DNA of 64,000 bases. Origin: Chrysomallon squamiferum (Eukaryota > Mollusca > Gastropoda > Neomphalida > Peltospiridae). The stretch lies in contig CM022674.1 of assembly GCA_012295275.1 (NCBI GenBank), forward strand, positions 11,402,528 through 11,466,527, read 5' to 3'. A program made the translations under genes and the position numbers. This document shows, piece by piece, positions 1 to 11,532 of the stretch; the first letter of the stretch is position 1, and each line of letters opens with the position of its first letter. The notes below the pieces were generated by a model, which was given only the letters and a program-made list of their open reading frames with translations, did not search any database and had not been told where the DNA came from.

Positions 1-149
1 GTCTTGCTCTGTTTTGTCGCTCAGTTCATACGTCATGGCGTTGTACGACGACTGGGAAGTTTTGCCACAAACATACGTCTCGTGACGTCGCAGGGCGACC
101 TTTGACCTGAACACTTCGCCACACTGTGAACACGGGTAAGCTCGATCAT
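1..149 (-). CDS. PRDM3/16: PRDM3/16-family exon: C2HC zinc finger 1 (partial, runs off window start)
   Basis: Read on the minus strand, a pyrimidine-rich acceptor ending in TTTTGTAG (AG at 151-150) opens an exon at 149. The first two bases complete a split Asp codon; the frame then runs D-R-A-Y-P-C-S-Q-C-G-E-V-F and stays open for 49 codons to base 1. It contains one zinc finger with spacing C-x2-C-x12-H-x4-C and a terminal Cys instead of the usual His. This C2HC spacing matches the first finger of vertebrate MECOM and PRDM16, which directly follows the PR domain. The residues after it (S-Q-S-S-Y-N-A-M, then an acidic stretch) resemble the family linker leading to finger 2. In the family the finger clusters bind DNA in the nucleus. 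The acceptor phase (1) matches the donor at 12511, so the two exons join in frame. What lies beyond base 1 is not visible, so the exon end is unknown. Confidence 0.85.
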
Positions 150-375
150 CTACAAAACAAACTCACAGTTAAACGAAGGAATCGCAACTATCTGAAACAC
201 GTGTAAATGATATCATCACACGAAAGTTATAGAGACAAAACATGCAATATAACATGATGCCACCAGATATGATAATGATATGATGTCATACGATGTCATA
301 TGATATAGATAATTTGCTATGATATTGTCATAGATATGTTCTGTATAATATTAAATACTTAATGTTTTTAAATCT

Positions 376-460
376 ATATTCTCTCTCTCTCTCTCTCTTT
401 CTGTCTCTGTCTCTGTCTCTATCTCTCTCTATCTGTCTCTCTCTTCCTCCCTCTCTCTGT
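376..460. repeat. TC-rich microsatellite
   Basis: Mostly (TC)n with interspersed TCTG steps. It gives spurious Leu/Ser-rich or Arg/Glu-rich open frames on the two strands, which are not genes. Confidence 0.9.
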
Positions 461-784
461 TTTTCTGTTACCCTACCCACCCCCTTTTTCTTCATTTTAC
501 TGTCTGTCATCTCATTCCCTCTCCAAACTACGACTTTAACATTCTATTCTCATCTACAAAATCCTCTCCTTCACAAGATACGAGCCATAGCAACCGATGT
601 TAGGACAGACCGTTAACCGTGAGCGATGGTAAAGATTTTTTCGATCCGAAAACGACACAAAAAGACGAGGCATTGTGCGCGGGTATTAACTCGATGGCTG
701 ACACCGAGAGAAAAGTGATTTACTGTAACTAACATTTGCTCTTCTTATCAAATCTCAAGACGGGATTTCAAGAGTGGTTATTTC

Positions 785-1085
785 CTGGCTTTTATATAAT
801 ATAAATTGATATCACATCCATGAGTATATTTATTAGTGTTCCTTTATGTAACAGCAAGAAATATGATATCCCTGTATACATTAGTTTTTTTTTTTATTAT
901 TAATTTTATAATATAAATTGAAATTACATCTTTGTATATATATTAGTTTTTCATTTATTTCACATAAACTGATAATCACATCCCTTTGTACATTTATTAG
1001 TTTTCGTTTATATAATACAAATAATTATCACATCCCTGTATAGATTAGTTTTAATTTATGCAGTATAAGTTAATATCACATCTCT
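785..1085. repeat. Degenerate tandem array, about 52-bp unit, six copies
   Basis: The core ATCACATCC-like word followed by TGTATA..TTAGTTTT recurs near 811, 863, 922, 975, 1027 and 1075 (spacings 52, 59, 53, 52 and 48). Each copy is preceded by an AT-rich block resembling TTATATAATATAAATTGAT. Copies are diverged by substitutions and small indels, so the array is old. No coding potential is seen. Confidence 0.7.
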
Positions 1086-1345
1086 CTGATGAGGAGGGAT
1101 GTGTATAAAAAGGCCACTCATTGCTAATTCCAAGCAAAAAGTTCTAGAGTGAGTTTTATATATTATGAATGATCCAGTAGCAGAAACCAGTAACTTAATA
1201 ACAGATAACAGAAAATATGTTGTTTTATGTCATTAATAAAAATGTAAATAGTCGAACAGACAATTAAACACACATATACGCACAAACGCACACACACATA
1301 TGCAAATGTACTAGTTTAAAAATGTGTTATATATTTAATAGAAAC

Positions 1346-1347
1346 AA

Positions 1348-1386
<39 letters not shown>

Positions 1387-1403
1387 GTAAATAAATATAT
1401 AAA
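1346..1403. repeat. (AAAT)n microsatellite
   Basis: About 13 near-perfect AAAT units ending in AAGTAAATAAATATAT. Confidence 0.95.
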
Positions 1404-1613
1404 TTTTAATACAGTATGTTTTAGCTTTTAAGATTTGAAGAATTAAAGAGATCTTTAAAAATCTGATACGAGGGAAATAGATATACTGATACGTGTATTT
1501 TAGATAAAGTAGACAGACAGACAGAGAGACAGATATACAGACAGATAGCTACATAAACAAATAGATATATAGGTAGATTTGATTAATTAAGATAATCAAG
1601 AAATAAATTTGAC

Positions 1614-1656
<43 letters not shown>
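1614..1656. repeat. (AAT)n microsatellite
   Basis: About 14 perfect AAT units. Confidence 0.95.
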
Positions 1657-1660
<4 letters not shown>

Positions 1661-2009
1661 CAATAATAACATACATAACATAATCAGCGAAAAATTAAAT
1701 TCATTTTTATATAAAAATATATATAAATGAACAACAAAAAATGTTTAAAATCTTGTTTTTTTTGTGGGTTTTTTAAATGATAAGCATAATGTAAAACATT
1801 CAAATTTTAAAATGTTAACAAATCTGGAGAAAAAAAAATACTTATAAAAATAAAAAATAAAATAATAAAAAAAGAAATAAAAAAAGAATAAAAAGATAAA
1901 AAATGAAAAATATATTTACTTTATTTTTTTTTTGTATTATTATTATTGTTGTTATTTATATGTGTTAACATTTTCTGATTATAAATTAAATATATGAAGT
2001 TTTTTTAGA

Positions 2010-2180
2010 TCTCTAAACTTATTGGCACTTCAGTTTACGTGTGTGATTCAACAGTTGTCAGCTACGTGTTTGAGTTAACGCAGTTTTAATGAAACAGACT
2101 CCAGATCACTTGTAGACAACGGTTCAGAGGCGACAGTTTCGTGTCGTGCACAATCCTGCACTCAAACTAACCCCATATGA
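2010..2180. other. Complex-sequence island in intron (possible conserved noncoding element)
   Basis: This segment lacks simple repeats and stands out from AT-rich surroundings. It has several CpGs and ACGTG-type words (TACGTGTG, TACGTGTTTG). No open frame with splice signals was found. A regulatory role is inferred only from composition. Confidence 0.2.
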
Positions 2181-3228
2181 ATATTCATAAATATCTTTCT
2201 TTTTCTTAACCCCACTCCTTTTTTTTTATCTTATCTTTTATTTATTTTTTTTTATTTTTTTAATAAATGGCATGGGTATTTGTAAAATGGTCTCTACTGT
2301 AATAAACTTATGAAGAAAATACAGATAGAATAGTTTTTAAAAATCAATAAAGGTTAATGAATAATAAAATAATCTTCTGTAATAAAATGACGTTATTTCA
2401 TTATCAGTCCCATCTTTACCGATTATGAATTGCGTCATGAATATTAATTAGTTTTCTTCTGTCATTCAGAGCATTTAAATTGTGGAGATTTAAAAGTCGC
2501 AAACTCACTAGGTGATTTTAAAAAAAACAAATTAAATTTTTATTTTTTATTTTTTTTTATGACGCTGAAATTTGATCGGATTACTGCATAAAAAGCCAAA
2601 AAAAAAGTAGTTCCTTGTTTTCTCTCTCTCTATATAATTACTTTAAGATTATACCGTTACATTTTATATATTTAAATAATACTTTTTAATTATTATTTTA
2701 ATAAATTTGTTTAAATTCTGAGTCAAACTGATAATGCAGCTTTACCTAGTAACAGTTTTTAAAATATTTAACTAAAGAATCAACTTAGTGAATGGACGAT
2801 ATTCAAAATAAACGAAACAAGATCAAATAAAATAAATAAACAAAATGAACGAACACAAATAAACAAAAATTCATTATATAAATATAAATAAACAAAAGTT
2901 ATTTATCTGCATGCTCTACAAAATAACATCATTAAATAAATAAGTAAATAAATAATATTACGTAAATTATAAATAAACTTTAAAAACTTCAGACAAAAAA
3001 GTTGAAGTACTCCATAACACAGCATTAAAAAAAAAAAAATAATAAAAAAATATAAAAAATAAAAACTGTTAGAAGAAAAAGAGTTAACTCACATATCAAA
3101 GCGGTAATTTCTCCGAATTTTAGAGAATATATTCCGTGTGCACTAAATTCCCAACACAGAAATAAAAATAATAAACAACAATATCAAAGTCTACAGTGTC
3201 TCAACAAAACTTTTTTTTTCTTACACAC

Positions 3229-3247
3229 CTGCAGTGGACAGTGTCAT
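3229..3247 (-). CDS. Candidate alternative first coding exon of a PR-less isoform
   Basis: On the minus strand an ATG at 3247-3245 is followed by six codons (M-T-L-S-T-A) plus one base, then CTGCAG|GTGTGTAA (exon end 3229). The donor is phase 1, the phase required by the zinc-finger-1 acceptor at 149; splicing would give M-T-L-S-T-A-D-D-R-A-Y-P-C. A stop (TAA) lies in frame 15 bases before the ATG, and the base at -3 is G. The upstream sequence is the CpG-dense block 3250-4025. A very short frame with a suitable donor can arise by chance, and GTGTGT is a weaker donor than the GTGAGT used at 12510, so this is a hypothesis resting on position, phase and CpG context. Confidence 0.25.
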
Positions 3248-3249
3248 AT

Positions 3250-4025
3250 CTCCACACCTTTATCCCAGGTACGTTTCAGGTGAGAAAGTATCGCTTCATC
3301 CACAGACCCACCGACAAAATGAAACTCTTAACGAGTGAGGCGAGGTGCTGTTTAAACAAGCCTACTTTCCACTGACAACCACCTGCTTCTAAATGTCGCT
3401 ACACCAAATAATAAAAAAGACACCGCTACCCTGTCAATCAAATCCAGCAAACAGTCAAATTCGACCAGCTACAAAACGCCAGTCAGAACGACCATTGAGA
3501 AGTTAGCTCCGCCTACGCCAGTAAACCCTTCCCACCAACGATAGCTCCTCCCACGTTTTATTGACCATTATTATCGCAAAGAGAAGAAGACGAGAGAGAG
3601 GGGAAAAAGACAGTTTTGCATAAATCTAACAGGATCGAAATTGGCACAAACGCTGCGACAGAGTTAAGTGGTGGGTTTCATATCTAGAATCGCTGGTACT
3701 TCTTCCCAGCGTTTTCTACAAAGAGAAGTTCACGTTTTTCAACTTGAACCACTCGAGACGGCAACACCGTGTGTTATCGATAGCAACTATTTTTACTTTT
3801 ACACTCGGATGATACGCTATTAGGCAGTATTTACACCTACTAGATAGATACAGGGAATACCTCACTTTCTTATTACTTTCATAAATTTTGATTTCGAGTG
3901 GCGGGGATGAGGTAGGGATGACGCGGAACATGCCGTTCAGAGACAAGATATCACGAATACTGTCGTATACCTGTCATACTTTACCCCGCGCCGTAAATTA
4001 CTGGTAACTTTTCATAACCGGGAGA
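3250..4025 (-). promoter_or_regulatory. CpG-dense block, candidate internal promoter
   Basis: A hand count gives roughly 39 CpG in about 780 bp, far above the surrounding AT-rich intron. Read on the minus strand it contains GC-box-like words (GGCGGAGC near 3515, GGGAGGAGC near 3550) and a weak TATA-like ATAAAACG near 3555-3562. It lies between the PR-domain and zinc-finger exons, where vertebrate MECOM has its EVI1 promoter. Both strands are otherwise free of long convincing frames; a 76-codon minus frame at 3716-3946 has no recognisable domain. Strand and function are inferred. Confidence 0.35.
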
Positions 4026-4439
4026 AGTGTGTGGATTTAAGAGGATTTTAAAGTCATATTTTTTTTTCGTTATATATATTTTTTTTAAAAGGTCAGTGAT
4101 AACATAGTGAAGGTATACAACGCTTATGTAAAGAGGGAATTAATGATTAAAATTACGATATTATAACAGATGTCTGTATGTTTTTATATCAAATGCAAGA
4201 AGTACATATGTAGGTTGCATTTTTTTTTTTATGTGTTGGTGTATGTGCGTTTAATATATGTGTGTGTGTCTCTGTTTATATATATGGATTTATACAGTTT
4301 GCATGTAGACATAAATACACTGAAATTTCATATCTCATGCTCATAATATTATATGTCATTATTTAAGACACGAAACTTATGTACTCGCAGTTTTATAACA
4401 TTAAATAATAATAAAGAAAAGAAGAGTTATTTTTACCAC

Positions 4440-4690
4440 AGTAATAATCTACGAGTGTTGACCCTTGAACTAAAATAAACGATGTCAATCAAAAATCAAT
4501 CACTGACAGTGACAACGTAAAAACGAGTGACGGCTGTTCACCATTCGATCTGTCAGTGACACGCGCTAACTGGAAATAAAATAAATTATTAAACTAATTA
4601 AGAACAGAGATATCAGGGCAGAGACTGCATGGATGCATTAATTAGGTAAAACGACCACGCCCTCTGCCACAGTTTTTTATACGTCATTCA
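4440..4690. other. Non-repetitive intronic segment with inverted GTCAGTGAC words
   Basis: Complex sequence with the near-palindromic CACTGACAGTGAC near 4501 and the related CTGTCAGTGACACG near 4551. No gene is seen. Confidence 0.2.
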
Positions 4691-4879
4691 TAAAATGGAG
4701 GATAAAAGAAAAGAAAAGAAAAAGACGCAGAAACCGTTTTTAATTGTAAAACGGTAACAGAAAAAAATAAATAAATAATTTAAAAACATAAAAAATAAAA
4801 ATGAAAATAGAAAGTAAATAAATAAATAATGATAGATAAATAAAAAGATAAACATATACATTTAATGATGATGTTGATG

Positions 4880-4946
<67 letters not shown>

Positions 4947-4980
4947 TATCTAATAATAATAATATTAACAAACAAACAAA

Positions 4981-5015
<35 letters not shown>

Positions 5016-5017
5016 AA

Positions 5018-5053
<36 letters not shown>

Positions 5054-5054
5054 A
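4880..5054. repeat. Compound (AAT)n then (AAAT)n microsatellite
   Basis: AAT units run from about 4880 to 4942. After a short spacer, AAAC and AAAT units run to 5054. Confidence 0.95.
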
Positions 5055-5159
5055 TCTTAACAGGAACAAGAAGAACGCAAAACACAAAAAAAAAAAAAAA
5101 ATTTTTTTTTTTAGATATTCAATAAGCATTATCACTTTGTCTAATTCACCTTTCCCATC

Positions 5160-5400
5160 TGCTTCGTTCAAACGTCACAACAGCACGTGTGTGTAAAAAC
5201 ACTAACATCTTTTCTTTCTTACACAAAAACACACCCACAGAAAACACATCGCCCCACCACCGCCGAGCAGGGCGGGATGCTTGCAGCCAGACAATGGCGG
5301 CTTCCACAGACTACAGAAACAGACATCGCTGTCATGGAAACCCCTGGGTCATCTGTCACGAGCCCAGGTGAGGGACAGCTACCTGAGTCACGTGACTGAT
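5160..5400 (+). other. Complex island with plus-strand donor-like site and palindromic E-box
   Basis: A GC-richer island ends in the perfect 12-bp palindrome AGTCACGTGACT (5386-5397), a CACGTG E-box of the USF/MITF/TFE class. A plus-strand GAGCCCAG|GTGAGG near 5364-5376 resembles a splice donor at the end of a 60-codon frame. No domain is recognisable, so I do not call a gene. Confidence 0.25.
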
Positions 5401-5589
5401 AATAATCTTTTATCTCGTTTTCATTATTATCATATTCAAAGAATGGAGAAAGAACGAAAAAAAAAAAAATTGAATATTAAATAAATTTTCTTTTATGAAA
5501 AGAGAGGATTTCTTTTTTTTTGTTTTTTTTTTCTTTCGAGATTTGTATATTTTTATTTTATTTTTCTTATTTATTTTATTTATTTGTTT

Positions 5590-5592
5590 GAT

Positions 5593-5651
<59 letters not shown>

Positions 5652-5659
5652 TTATTTGT

Positions 5660-5706
<47 letters not shown>

Positions 5707-5709
5707 TTT
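5590..5709. repeat. (TTTA)n microsatellite
   Basis: About 30 TTTA units with one interruption near 5651. Confidence 0.95.
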
Positions 5710-6339
5710 TTCCAAACAGAATATCAATTTTTAATTAATAATATCTGAGAGATGATTTTCTAACTGTCTGTCTGAGTGTCTGTGTGTGTTTCACAAACAT
5801 ACATAATGTATAAAACGATACACTTATAAAAATATAATGAGGTATTAATTTTAAGGTACCGCTTTTTAAAAAGATTTTCAATCGTTTAATTAAATTTTTC
5901 TTACATTATAATTATTTAACTAGTGATAATTAGAGCTTTCAAAATAATAACAATAACAATAATAATAATGATAACAATAATAACAATAATAATAATAATA
6001 AAAATAGTTTTCTTATTATGCAACTTTATGCTTTTTCATTATAAACGAAAATTAAATTAAGAATTTATATTTTTAATTTCTTTCTGCTGATCTGAGATCT
6101 ATTCATGAGAGTGATTATAATAATAAAAAAGAAAAGTTCAGCACATCTGCCAGCGCCAAACAAAGCTTCAACAGAATAAAACAAGAAGATCAGCGAAAAG
6201 CTTTTTCTTCAAATGAAATATCACGGTTCAACAAACACATCGATTTTAAAAACCAAATACAAAATTAGTTTAAAAAGATATCAGAAATCAAGAAGTTCAG
6301 CGAATAAGCAGAAAACGCTTGACTAATAATAATAATAAT

Positions 6340-6820
6340 AATAAAACACGATGACATCAACGACGTCATCGGTGACACCATCATCAGATGCATCGACAAC
6401 AATCAGCTGGCTGGGTGTGGTCTTTATAAAAGACAAAATGCAAAAAATATTTTTTGTTTTTTTTAAATCTTGAAGAAGAGAAAAAAGAGATGGGCAGATG
6501 CTACAAGACAGCTGCGACATCGTCGCCACATTCTCCCCCCACACCCACACCATCACCCCGGCCCCACCCCCAGGTCTGCCTGTGTTTGTTGACCCGCCTG
6601 TCAGTTCGGATCTCACCTGACAACGTAATTGTGTTGTCAATGTGCCGTAATTCATCTAATTGTTTACACGTTAGCGGCGCTGAAAGACGCCCGCGTTGGA
6701 AGCCGTCGTGGACGCTGCGGCAGCTGTTGTGGCTGAGTGAGCACGAGAAGAAAACAAAACAAAACAGACAACGTGGCAGAGCACACAACGAGACAAAAAA
6801 CATCGCGAAATGAACGCGCG
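6340..6820 (-). promoter_or_regulatory. CpG-dense block with a minus-strand splice donor
   Basis: The block is rich in CpG (for example GCGGCGCTGAAAGACGCCCG near 6675 and clustered CG at 6690-6720 and 6800-6820). On the minus strand TTGTCAG|GTGAGA places a good donor after 6617. A frame starting at 6803 reaches it in phase 1, which could splice to the zinc-finger-1 exon, but its predicted N terminus is Cys/Phe-rich and unlike a transcription factor. More likely this is a noncoding 5' exon or promoter region, if it is functional at all. Confidence 0.25.
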
Positions 6821-7141
6821 ATTATTATTAAAACTTAATGATTTATTTTATTATACTGTTGTTGTTTTTTTTTTTTTCTTTTTCTTTCTTTCTTTTCTGT
6901 TTTAATTTTCTTATTTAAAAAAAATAATAATAATAATAAAAATAAAAAAACAAATTCTGTTAGAATCGATAATTTAATTTAACTGAGATTTAAAAATAAA
7001 TAATAAATAAATAAAAAAGTTGTGTCAACGTTTAGGATAAAGTAAAAATTGTCTGGTGAGCATTTAGTATCATATTTACATAATTTTGCTCTATCAAGGC
7101 CTTTCTCACTCAATAAAACGAGAAAAAAGAAAAGAGAAAAG

Positions 7142-7164
7142 AAGAGAGAGAGAGTGTGTGTGTA

Positions 7165-7207
<43 letters not shown>

Positions 7208-7226
7208 CAGAGAGAGAGACAGAGAA
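7142..7226. repeat. (GA)n microsatellite
   Basis: GA-rich tract with a GTGTGTGTATGTG interruption near 7155. Confidence 0.95.
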
Positions 7227-7369
7227 ATCGCATATGCGACCCATTCACCTGTAATTACTATTCGATTATCAATAATAAAATCTGCACTTAACATTATTAA
7301 TAAAACTCAAACAACTTTCCTCCATTTCCCCTCTCCAAGGACATCACTTTAATATCATTTACATACAGT

Positions 7370-8040
7370 TAATAAAAACACGGTAAAAAGCCAACTGAAA
7401 ACACACAAACACTTAACATTATAATGTCAACGCTGAGGACAAGCGAAACTGCAGAGTGGGACCCATCTATATCCATACAACAAAAACAGAGGGGGAAAGA
7501 ACCTGAGAGAAAAATGCACAAATACTCGAGAGTCATTCTGCGCTTGTACCGAGTGACCCTTTGAAAACAAGACTGTGTCTTTTCATTCACATCAAACAAA
7601 CGTTGAAGACACCAACCCCTTATCATTGCCAATTGGCCTTTGTACCGAGTTTCATAGAGTTAATAATATAAGTAACTAACAACTGCTTCAGATAAGTCTG
7701 GGAAAAAAAGGAAAATGAAAATAAGGGAGAGAGAAAAAAGAAAGAAATATAGGTTTAAAGTCAACCGATTAAGAAGTAACAAAGGTGAAAAAGTATCTTT
7801 GCCACAAAGGTAAAAAGTGCTTCGATTCACCGTGTCTATTATTGAGATGAAAACTTCCTCGGTTTGGCTATGAAATGTGACATAGCATTTATTAACTCTC
7901 GCTCTTGTTCACTTAAAAAGCAGAAAGATATTTACAAACAATTTCGATTGCCACCCAAGCGTGTCTGCTTGCACTGGCTGCCACTGCCGTAAGTTTCGCT
8001 TCGCCGTTTCTCACACATACAGGGTATGTTTGTGACAATG
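7370..8040. other. Non-repetitive intronic segment, candidate conserved element
   Basis: Mostly complex sequence. The densest part (about 7800-8010) contains TTTGGCTATGAAATGTGAC and several CpGs. No frame with splice sites and a known domain is visible. Confidence 0.2.
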
Positions 8041-8189
8041 CTTTAATTAAAAGTAGAAATCTGTCACTTGTTAATTGTTACAAAAATACGACATTCTGTA
8101 GATACTTTTTTGACTTGTGTTGTCAGTGTGAGTTTGTATTAGTTTATCTGAGTGATATCTGTCATGCTATCTGTCTGTTATTGCTGCTT

Positions 8190-8318
8190 ATATATATATA
8201 TATATATGTGAGGTGTGATGTTTTTTTTTATATATATATATATATATATATAGTGCAATTAATATGAAAGGCAGAGTTAGCAAGATACAGATACACATAT
8301 ATATATAGATATATATAT

Positions 8319-8395
<77 letters not shown>

Positions 8396-8503
8396 CTGAT
8401 AGACATACAGATAGACAGATAGACAGATAGACTGATAGACAGACAGATAAAAAGATAGACTGATAGACAAACAAACAGACAGACAGACAGAGAGACAGAG
8501 AGA
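8190..8503. repeat. Compound TA / GATA / GACA microsatellite
   Basis: TA tracts lie at about 8191-8208 and 8231-8252. Near-perfect GATA runs from about 8321 to 8394, grading into mixed GATA/GACA/GAGA up to about 8503. Confidence 0.95.
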
Positions 8504-8804
8504 CAGAAAGCCAGGAATCACAAGGTTCTGAACTCATCCAGCCCCCAAAACACCCCATATTCAATTATTACAGAACTTCCCTCACTTAATACACCTCAGA
8601 GACAAATTATATCTGTATTTACTACACATCTCTATTACACCTTGACAATTACTGTCTGTTCAAAACCGTCAGGTATTTCCTGTGGTACACAACCCATCTC
8701 TCCCCACAACACACCTAATTTAGAACATTAGATGGGTTATGGCTTGTAAAGGTAGACTATAAGTCATGTTTATCTGATCAAATATCTCGTTACCTGTCAG
8801 TTCG

Positions 8805-8818
8805 TACCTGTACAGGTA
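8805..8818. promoter_or_regulatory. 14-bp palindrome of two inverted CAGGTA sites
   Basis: TACCTGTACAGGTA is a perfect palindrome. CAGGTA/CACCTG cores are recognised by Snail/ZEB-type zinc fingers and, as CAGGTA, by Zelda-like factors in insects. Several more TACCTG or CAGGTA words occur within a kilobase (for example near 8670, 8791 and 9438). Confidence 0.25.
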
Positions 8819-9066
8819 TTTCAAGGATCACGTCTCTTGACCTGAGTGTATCACTTGACATTAGATACACAACAGAAATGTGATTTATTTTTTCTCTCTA
8901 TACACTGATTATTATTTTTTCTCTTTCTCTGTCTCTCTAATTCACAATTCCTGACTATATTTCTCATTCTTTTGGTGTATCTCTACATTAAATCTTGTTT
9001 TTCTTATGGTTTAAAATATGTACATGAAAATTGTAAAATTAAGAAAAAAAAATGTTCATAATAAAG

Positions 9067-9235
9067 TAAGAAAGAGAGAGCAAGAGAGTGAGAGGGAGAG
9101 AGAGAGAAAGGGAACGAGAATCAGAGAGACAGAAAGAGGGAGAAAGAAAGAGAAAGAAAGAGAGAGAGGAAGGAAGAGCAAGAGAGAGAGAAGGTGAAAG
9201 AGACAGAGACAGAGAGAAAGAGACAGAGAAAGAAG
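9067..9235. repeat. Degenerate GA-rich tract
   Basis: Polypurine tract of GA, GAAA and GGGA steps. Open frames through it are Arg/Glu/Lys-rich on the plus strand and Leu/Ser-rich on the minus strand, and are spurious. Confidence 0.9.
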
Positions 9236-9244
9236 TATACAAAT

Positions 9245-9670
9245 TAATAGAAAAATATGTCAGAGATTAGTTTGTTAATCAATACATTATTCCGAACCAA
9301 GAGGAATTGTATAAATCATTATCTGTGTAGATATTTATCTTTGTCAGTGAGCTGGGTGCAGGACAAGATACTTAAACCGTGAGGACTGGGTTAGCAAGGG
9401 CAGAGTAATTCACGAAGATTAGCTCTGGTCACATTTACAGGTATTTACATTTCATAATGGCGTGACGTCTTTTCACAATGATGAGCTGTGTTGTCAATAG
9501 GAAATATTCCAATCTACACACGACCTGACTGAACACAGGAACACCTCGGAGTATCCGAGAACAAACAGCGAATCCATTTTCACACCTGTTGTGTTGTCAC
9601 AGATCAGGCCGGTTATCAAGATAAAGAAGAGGGCATCTGTTTGTCTGTATGTGAGTGTATCTGTCTATCG
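9245..9670. other. Non-repetitive intronic stretch
   Basis: No gene, RNA or repeat is recognised. It has scattered CAGGTA-type words and CpGs, but no convincing splice-delimited frame. Confidence 0.3.
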
Positions 9671-11478
9671 TGGAAAGTCAACAAAAGGGATATAATTCAA
9701 GATAGGTACAGACATCTAAATTTTCATGACACCTTCTTGAATGTCTCTGTAGTGAAGATTTTTATTGCCTCTGTACATGAAAGTGTATGTGAAAGTATAC
9801 ATTGGTAGGATGGCTGAATGAGAAATACTGCAAGACTTGGAAAGGAAGATTATAAGGAAATATTGGTAATAGAAGATGAGGATAGAGAAAAATACTGAAG
9901 TGAAGGGATTGAGAAAAAAGACAAGGTAGAACAAGAGAGAGAGAAAGGTATATATATATATATATACATACATACATACAATCTATATATGAGAGAGAGA
10001 GGAGGAGAATGAGAGAGAGAAAGAGAAGAGAGAAAGGGAAAGACAGACATAGAAATATACAGAAAGAAGAGAAGAAGTAACAGACAGAAACCAAGCTCTT
10101 CAAATTATTATCATCATTATTATTAAAATGTTGTTTTAAATATCTGAACTTGAAATTCTTGACTGGCTTTTAGTAAATAAGCTAACAATTATGAATTTCT
10201 AGTATATAATGATATCCTTTACTTATATAAAACTAAACACTGTCTGAAAATGACATTTAATATGACACGTGTACTTTCAATAAATGAAAGTACATTAAGT
10301 TATGTTTGTAAATTTGAGTATATATATTATACATATGTCCTGTAATGTCATCATTATACTACTCCAAGAATAAAAACTCTCTGTTAAATTACTTTAAACA
10401 GAATGAAGTACAACAGTTATCTAATTATACAACTCTGAAACATCATAAAAGAATCTAAAATTCAAATTTTGAAGAATTTATTGCTCTGATAAAATTTCTG
10501 CCAAGTAAAATGGCCTCTTAAGATGAAAAATCTTTCATTATATTTTATTTTAAAATTTTCAGAAAGCTTTCACAGATGTTTTGATGATATAAATTACATT
10601 ACAATAGGATAATAAGAAAATGGTCTCACCCTTGAACAAATGATCTGCTTAGAATGAGTAGGTTGTAAATAAAATTGCCAAGATGCTTTTAAGTTTTCAC
10701 TACATTTATAGTCATGTTTTAGTTTTGTTGCAGATAAAAGATTTCATATTGAAAATTATATTCCTTGATATTTTATGTGAAAAAGAAAAGTCAAAGACAT
10801 ACATTTATAAATGAAATAATAAATATATTTGTAACATTCACTATTATATAAAATATATGCTACTATTATTATGATTTATTAGTCAAAGCTATCCTTTCAA
10901 AATATCATTCAAAAATGAATTAAAACAATATTAATAATATTAATTATAATAATTATAAGAAGAAGAAGAAGAAGAAAAAAAGAAGAAGATGAGGACAAAT
11001 AGACTTCTAGATGGAATAAGACAAAATGAAATAATAAAAAGTTTCGCCACGTAACAGAAACAAATAAAAATAACAGAAAAAAACCTGTCATCCAAAAAAA
11101 TCACACAACCTCATATCACAACCAGACACAACACATACTCAATACAGTTAATTAAACAGACACTAATTAACCAATTCATCAACCTTTGTTAATTTTCCAC
11201 TTAGTAACTCCCATAGCAACCATGATATTAATTACCCCTGTATGAAATAACTGTTAATTGTGTGAGAGGTTGTAGTTTTCAGAGTGATGTCTTGTCTGTT
11301 TCAGCCAATCAGAGTGAACTGTTGATGACATCTGTCTGTCATGTTAGTTTACAACAGGAGATGAGTAAAACTGATATCTGTACACAGAACTGTGAAATAC
11401 GACATTATGTTTTTATTTCTTAAGTTAAATTATTAAACTTATTATTAAAGAAAATTTGATGCAGTTATTTGTTACCCA

Positions 11479-11479
11479 T

Positions 11480-11530
<51 letters not shown>

Positions 11531-11532
11531 TT
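11479..11532. repeat. (TTTA)n microsatellite
   Basis: About 14 near-perfect units, followed by degenerate TTTA/TTCA sequence to about 11640. Confidence 0.95.

Noticed and set aside
1346-5709. Interspersed AAAT tracts considered as transposon tails
   Set aside because: They are plain microsatellites with no shared flanking element.
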